Origin: Tritrichomonas musculus
Lineage: Eukaryota > Parabasalia > Tritrichomonadida > Tritrichomonadidae
DNA: 64,000 nt
NCBI GenBank assembly: GCA_039105265.1
Contig: JAPFFF010000003.1
Location: forward strand, 2,480,001 to 2,544,000
Reading direction: 5' to 3'
This document shows, in pieces, positions 61,101-64,000 of this stretch (the first letter of the stretch is position 1; every line of letters starts with the position of its first letter). Under the pieces are notes generated by a model. That model was given only the letters and a program-made list of their open reading frames with translations, had not been told where the DNA came from and made no database searches. A program made the position numbers and the translations under genes.

Positions 61101-61355
61101 ATAATTCGTTAAATCAACAGGTTCAGGTATATCAGTTGATAAAGCATAATTGTTGATAACATAATCACGCAATCCGTTAACAGCTTCATTCAATTGTTCC
61201 TCAGTGATTCCATTTCCGTTTGGAATCCCTACGTTTCCGTTCGATGAATCGCCTTTGATAACATAATTATCGACATATCTTTTAATGTATTCGTTAATCA
61301 ATCCGTCAATAGTATTTGTTTTTGTTATGTGTCCGCTCTGCTCAATCGTAAACAT
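58113..61355 (-). CDS. Fibre-like repeat protein of Maverick C (1080 aa)
   Basis: A long protein built of alternating unique domains and short repeats: ALKSEIPE/ALKTDIPE/ALSTDIPE units occur at least six times, and a longer unit (DLTPYYTSAQADEKFVDEDE plus LAYELDKY) occurs twice, near-identical in DNA (about 59840-59930 and 60380-60470). This alternation is typical of trimeric tail or penton fibres of phages and adenovirus-like viruses. The C-terminal about 120 residues (from VIGSPVYMTGKVYKH) resemble an end domain of phage tail fibres, possibly a chaperone-like region. The likely role is host-surface attachment, by analogy. It is transcribed divergently from the next gene with 22 bases between ATGs. 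Confidence 0.65.
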   Translation of the reverse strand: MFTIEQSGHITKTNTIDGLINEYIKRYVDNYVIKGDSSNGNVGIPNGNGITEEQLNEAVNGLRDYVINNYALSTDIPEPVDLTNYALKSEIPEVLKNNELQLNIKELLPDEMFQKLMAEDDKPLSAKASMCLTSIAVNEGFQSALDDCAERYVPKDDLKNYITRDNLNVSTEYTIEIKTYMFPNIGPVPEEYEENGMDTSHVLPFKEGTHLVGYKVDNSGNIFHFDIRFKTNELYADDEYNVKQHEAEGFESEGEYFELVWDEVTGAIYDRYQYLPITITLAETEERLALKSDIPEPIDLTPYYTSAQADEKFVDEDELAYELDKYETKTVAEGKYAMKSEIPEIIEGQTTIQFEIVNNTIPDLDYNTYHELIEQYGLDIVSSNSFYTGHYVHVDYSYNDDDDEQPSQIMRIEGSDSSIWFLYDSHELINPGTGESPEVLSCSITKNIEPTDRNAYSARYVSNTYALKTDIPEPVDLTPYYTSAQADEKFVDEDELAYELDKYALKTDIPTIPTDLVNESALNTALYGTELNIEYPNPVRDYIFVKPYLPETDIHVIFDVNWGSNKDYINNIQHFDLIFKPYEKYMRGYRMMLDNGLSIVWYDRGEFMLCNSSGNTQWLINVIKAQIESPFIKTANVVDENPEQITIQCTQNESGCVVPDDDIRRVFTTKNIIVKFKRNADDASYEEVEYEYSLYKSLNMIYKSTSNKLININYNTHIVSLRAEDDTLTNIYDASITLISNQPVSDDMITSVKYVNDNFALKPYVDEKYVPKEGDSTIKGTLSILAENATDSTLTNSLIFGRSSTENEAATLSFFDNSGALGVVGHENLINWNTTNTTFYNNIVLFYSKLEIGSKEPNGLLVYQENPNLCESNIVLGLNSAKCAKIQYYNQGNLAYYRVIFDNSNIFSYEIASSGRSTIIGSNLHVNGKITSNGSNTITHYSPIESSMNSVSDFVIGSPVYMTGKVYKHVGDEWIPSTADDTTDCICSVKTSGTWKEYVGICVRIDDKNKCITFSSHGDYMVRVNDSSCYSIGDEVFIDNEDNKLKVLSGETAITSKIKRMTVGIITSIIDERTLAVFKE

Positions 61356-61377
61356 TCAATTTATTAGAAACTAAACA

Positions 61378-63672
61378 ATGTCAAAACAAGATAAAAATAA
61401 TTCATCTGATAGCTTTGAATTAGATTTAAGTAATATTGATGATGATACTATATTTGACAGTGAGGTATCTAAACCTGATGATGATGAAGAACTAGAGGAC
61501 CCGATAGATTATTTTAAGAACACGTTTCTCAGTACATACAAACTAGAACACCCCAATGATTTAATTAATTTGTTGTATCAAATACAAAACAATGAATATA
61601 CAGGAAGAAGTGTGGGAAAGATTCGTGAAATGAAAGTCAAGTTTCGTCGATTTGTTTCATTGATGAACAAAATCAATGCAGGTATTAAAAGTAAAGGCAA
61701 TCGATTCCTTAGTTTAAAAGAGTACACAACTGATAAAAAAAGTCTTGATATCATTATCAATTACTTCAATATTGTTGTCAATGATGATTTGAATTATAGT
61801 TCTGATGGTTTTCGTTCATCACCCATCAAACCACCGAGAAAGAGTCAAACACCACAAACCAACAAAGGAAGAAGAAAGAGAACAAGCATACATGAACCAA
61901 CACTTGATACTAATAAACGAAGAACACCAAGAAGAAAACGCATAACTCCGAGTGATTCTGATGAAAATGACTCGACAATACAATTGCCTAAAGACAGTGA
62001 AGATTCATTACTTAATATAACATTAAGCGAATCAGATTCTGAGTCATTAATATTGAAAAACGATGATTTATCTGATTCTTTTATTGAACCATCAAAGGAA
62101 CACAATAAAAATAATTTTTCAACTAATAAAATGGCAGACGACAACAACAATAATAACGGACCTCTTCAATCATTATATGATGATGAATTAGATGATTGGC
62201 AAGATGATAATGAAGCAGCAACCGAAGCATACAGATATGCAAGAACGCCTGCAAAACAACCATACAGATATGAAGATAATGAAGAAGAAGCACAAGAAAT
62301 TAAATCACCTTTTGCAAGGAAATACAAAGGATATGCAGAAGATAACAAAGCAGATGATGAAATACTTGATGAATTAATAAGAAATGCAAAGCAACCCTCA
62401 AAGAATACTCGCGGACGTCGTGATAAAAAAGATATGCCTCTTGTTAACTCAACATTAAAGGATTCATTTGACAAGCTTGAAATACCTCGGGTTGGTGGTA
62501 ATATATCCTATTACAGAGATAAATTTATTGATATGATTATTAACGGAAACTTCAGAATCAAATACATTCCGAATGCAGCTTGTCGTGATACAGCTATTGA
62601 ATACTGTAAGAATTCAGTTGATAAAGACGGTAAACCAAGATATCGTTTATTACCAGAAAATGCCAAAGACCCGTTAGGAAACTCAATAACAGACTTGAAC
62701 GGTGATAAAGTTGATGATGTTGTTTTAATTGATAGGAACGGTAATCCTTCAATCATTAACGGATACAAGCTTGTATTTGCTTCTCCTTACAAGAAAGTTT
62801 GGAAATCTGTTATTAAAACAAAACAAGAAAGAAAAGAAATGCCGTTCAATAAATGGATTCAATCATTATTTGATAAAGATATCAAGAAAATTGATTGGGA
62901 TGCTGGTCAATACAAATTAACAAAGGGAAAAGACATGCAAGAGCTAGAAAATTATTACGGTCCTATGGGTCTGGGAAAAGCAAGAGTCAGCAAACGTATT
63001 ACACCAAGTTCTTATTGGTCATCAATCTTTTCTAAAGTCTGGAAAGTGTATTGGAATGACGAACAATTCTTTGTATTATCTCCTTTGAAGAAACTCATCA
63101 ATTACCTTGCTGTATCAAATATGTTATTTGCTTATCTCTTTGATGCTCCTTTCAAAGAACTAATTCAAGACAATAAGTTCAATGGAAAGATATTAACATA
63201 TGAACAATGGGCATATTGGAAACAACAGAACAATAAAGAATATGTTTCAGTATTAGGAAAGAATGTTCAATCATATGTTGAGAAGATTATTGATAAAGCT
63301 ATTGATATCACATCAGGAGAATTAAAGACTGAACCAAGTCAATGGGGTAAACAATTTACTGAATTAATGCATTACATTGATTATGTTGTCTTTGGTGTTG
63401 GTTTCAATGTTGATGTAAGTAAGCAAGAAGGATATAACAGGTTGAAACGAAATGCAGAAGGAATTAAAGAAGCAACGCCAGAAGATATTAAGAACGTTAA
63501 AGATAATTTCATTAAACGAATCACTGCAGCAATAGAAAGAGATATATATCCAAATTGTGGATACACAGCATTCAAAGCACAACTCAAAGAAAGTAAATTG
63601 CAGAACAAAAATAAATATGATAATTTTGCTGTTAATCTTAAACCATTACATCAAAGAATGAATAATGAATAA
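61378..63672 (+). CDS. Large acidic Maverick C protein (764 aa)
   Basis: Residues 1-60 are very acidic (NIDDDTIFDSEVSKPDDDEE). A basic Ser/Thr-rich segment (about 150-190, GRRKRTS...RRTPRRKR) precedes a second acidic stretch with poly-Asn, then a folded C-terminal half from about 370 on. There, DLNGDKVDDVVLIDRNGN followed by INGYKLV looks like a calcium-loop pattern (D-x-N-x-D-x-x-D). The last 200 residues are helical and aromatic-rich. I do not recognise the family; candidates include a minor capsid, core or primer-terminal protein. No Maverick A counterpart is seen. Confidence 0.55.
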   Translation: MSKQDKNNSSDSFELDLSNIDDDTIFDSEVSKPDDDEELEDPIDYFKNTFLSTYKLEHPNDLINLLYQIQNNEYTGRSVGKIREMKVKFRRFVSLMNKINAGIKSKGNRFLSLKEYTTDKKSLDIIINYFNIVVNDDLNYSSDGFRSSPIKPPRKSQTPQTNKGRRKRTSIHEPTLDTNKRRTPRRKRITPSDSDENDSTIQLPKDSEDSLLNITLSESDSESLILKNDDLSDSFIEPSKEHNKNNFSTNKMADDNNNNNGPLQSLYDDELDDWQDDNEAATEAYRYARTPAKQPYRYEDNEEEAQEIKSPFARKYKGYAEDNKADDEILDELIRNAKQPSKNTRGRRDKKDMPLVNSTLKDSFDKLEIPRVGGNISYYRDKFIDMIINGNFRIKYIPNAACRDTAIEYCKNSVDKDGKPRYRLLPENAKDPLGNSITDLNGDKVDDVVLIDRNGNPSIINGYKLVFASPYKKVWKSVIKTKQERKEMPFNKWIQSLFDKDIKKIDWDAGQYKLTKGKDMQELENYYGPMGLGKARVSKRITPSSYWSSIFSKVWKVYWNDEQFFVLSPLKKLINYLAVSNMLFAYLFDAPFKELIQDNKFNGKILTYEQWAYWKQQNNKEYVSVLGKNVQSYVEKIIDKAIDITSGELKTEPSQWGKQFTELMHYIDYVVFGVGFNVDVSKQEGYNRLKRNAEGIKEATPEDIKNVKDNFIKRITAAIERDIYPNCGYTAFKAQLKESKLQNKNKYDNFAVNLKPLHQRMNNE

Positions 63673-64000
63673 TTAATTTAAATCAAAACCTCCATTATTG
63701 TTATTATTATTATTATTATTTTTGTCATTTGGGTCTGAAACGATTCTAAAACTATAACGTTTTGTTGATTGTGGTTGTTTCTTCTGGTCTTGCTGATTAT
63801 CAAGTGAAGTTGACAAGTCTTCAAAAGTATCATTATTTATGTTTTGTTGTCGTTCAGAATAATTTGATGTCTTATTATGATTTGGTGTTTCAAAATAAAA
63901 GCCTTGTGATTGATTTTGATTTCTTACATGCCAATCGTCTTCAATTTCCATAGGTTCATAGCTTGTTGGATAATTTGGTTTTGTACTTATGGCTGATGCT
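63673..64000 (-). CDS. Maverick C protein, C-terminal end only
   Basis: The open frame runs off the window; its 5' end is outside. The visible part is Asn/Gln/Ser-rich and disordered (NHNKTSNYSERQQNINND) and ends in a run of Asn followed by GGFDLN. It directly abuts the stop of the 764-residue gene on the other strand. No function can be given. Confidence 0.5.
   Translation of the reverse strand, partial: ASAISTKPNYPTSYEPMEIEDDWHVRNQNQSQGFYFETPNHNKTSNYSERQQNINNDTFEDLSTSLDNQQDQKKQPQSTKRYSFRIVSDPNDKNNNNNNNNNGGFDLN

Larger units (their letters stand above)
49558..64000. mobile_element. Maverick/Polinton C, continues past the window
   Basis: Begins with AGTAGTATATATCAGTCGGT, close to the Maverick A terminus, and runs without interruption to the window edge. 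It holds a packaging ATPase, polymerase B, HNH endonuclease, fibre-like protein and several small genes. Integrase and major capsid gene are not in the visible part and would be expected beyond 64000. No broken gene is seen, so the visible part looks whole and recent. Confidence 0.85.

Overview
The window looks like a piece of a trichomonad (parabasalid) genome such as Trichomonas or Tritrichomonas. The reasons are: very AT-rich DNA with no introns seen; two non-Maverick genes whose ATG lies 10 bases after the A of a perfect trichomonad-type initiator (TCAYTWYT); a secreted, single-pass surface protein; BspA-type leucine-rich repeats; and several different Maverick/Polinton elements side by side. 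The species is an inference. I see no tRNA, rRNA, operon or CRISPR.

Region 1 (1-21.0 kb) is cellular DNA crowded with DNA transposons. It holds a frameshifted zinc-finger/membrane gene remnant (75-813), an element with 505-bp inverted ends (1246-2858), and two inverted copies of a 1.2-kb element (5630-6848 and 11489-12647). These copies bracket the main host gene, a transglutaminase-like membrane-anchored surface protein (7387-10617). A 5'-truncated second copy of that gene's 3' end lies at 12907-14068. Then come a 1.8-kb TA-flanked inverted-repeat element (14194-16004), a complete DDE transposase gene with five 30-bp repeats in front of it (16911-18463), a 49-bp-arm hairpin (19114-19252) and a TTAA-flanked element (19934-20747).

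Region 2 (21.0-40.7 kb) is Maverick A. It has one recognisable terminus, protein-primed DNA polymerase B, a probable capsid gene block and a very large multi-module membrane protein. Its other end, with integrase and packaging ATPase, is not found next to it. About two of its genes look broken.

Region 3 (40.7-49.6 kb) is a patchwork: a near-perfect palindrome, the two halves of a hAT transposase gene in opposite orientations (each carrying a BspA-type leucine-rich-repeat segment), a Maverick ATPase fragment, a clean 750-bp element with an 8-bp target duplication, and Maverick B, a remnant (integrase part, packaging ATPase, small capsid-like protein) with visibly different base use.

Region 4 (49.6 kb to the window end) is Maverick C, open at the window edge. 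Its terminus resembles that of Maverick A. It has a packaging ATPase, a 1518-residue polymerase B with an HNH nuclease module inside it, a separate HNH endonuclease, a fibre-like repeat protein and a large acidic protein. No broken gene is seen in the part shown. Mavericks A and C share at least polymerase B and two small core proteins but differ in gene order and in their large surface-type proteins.
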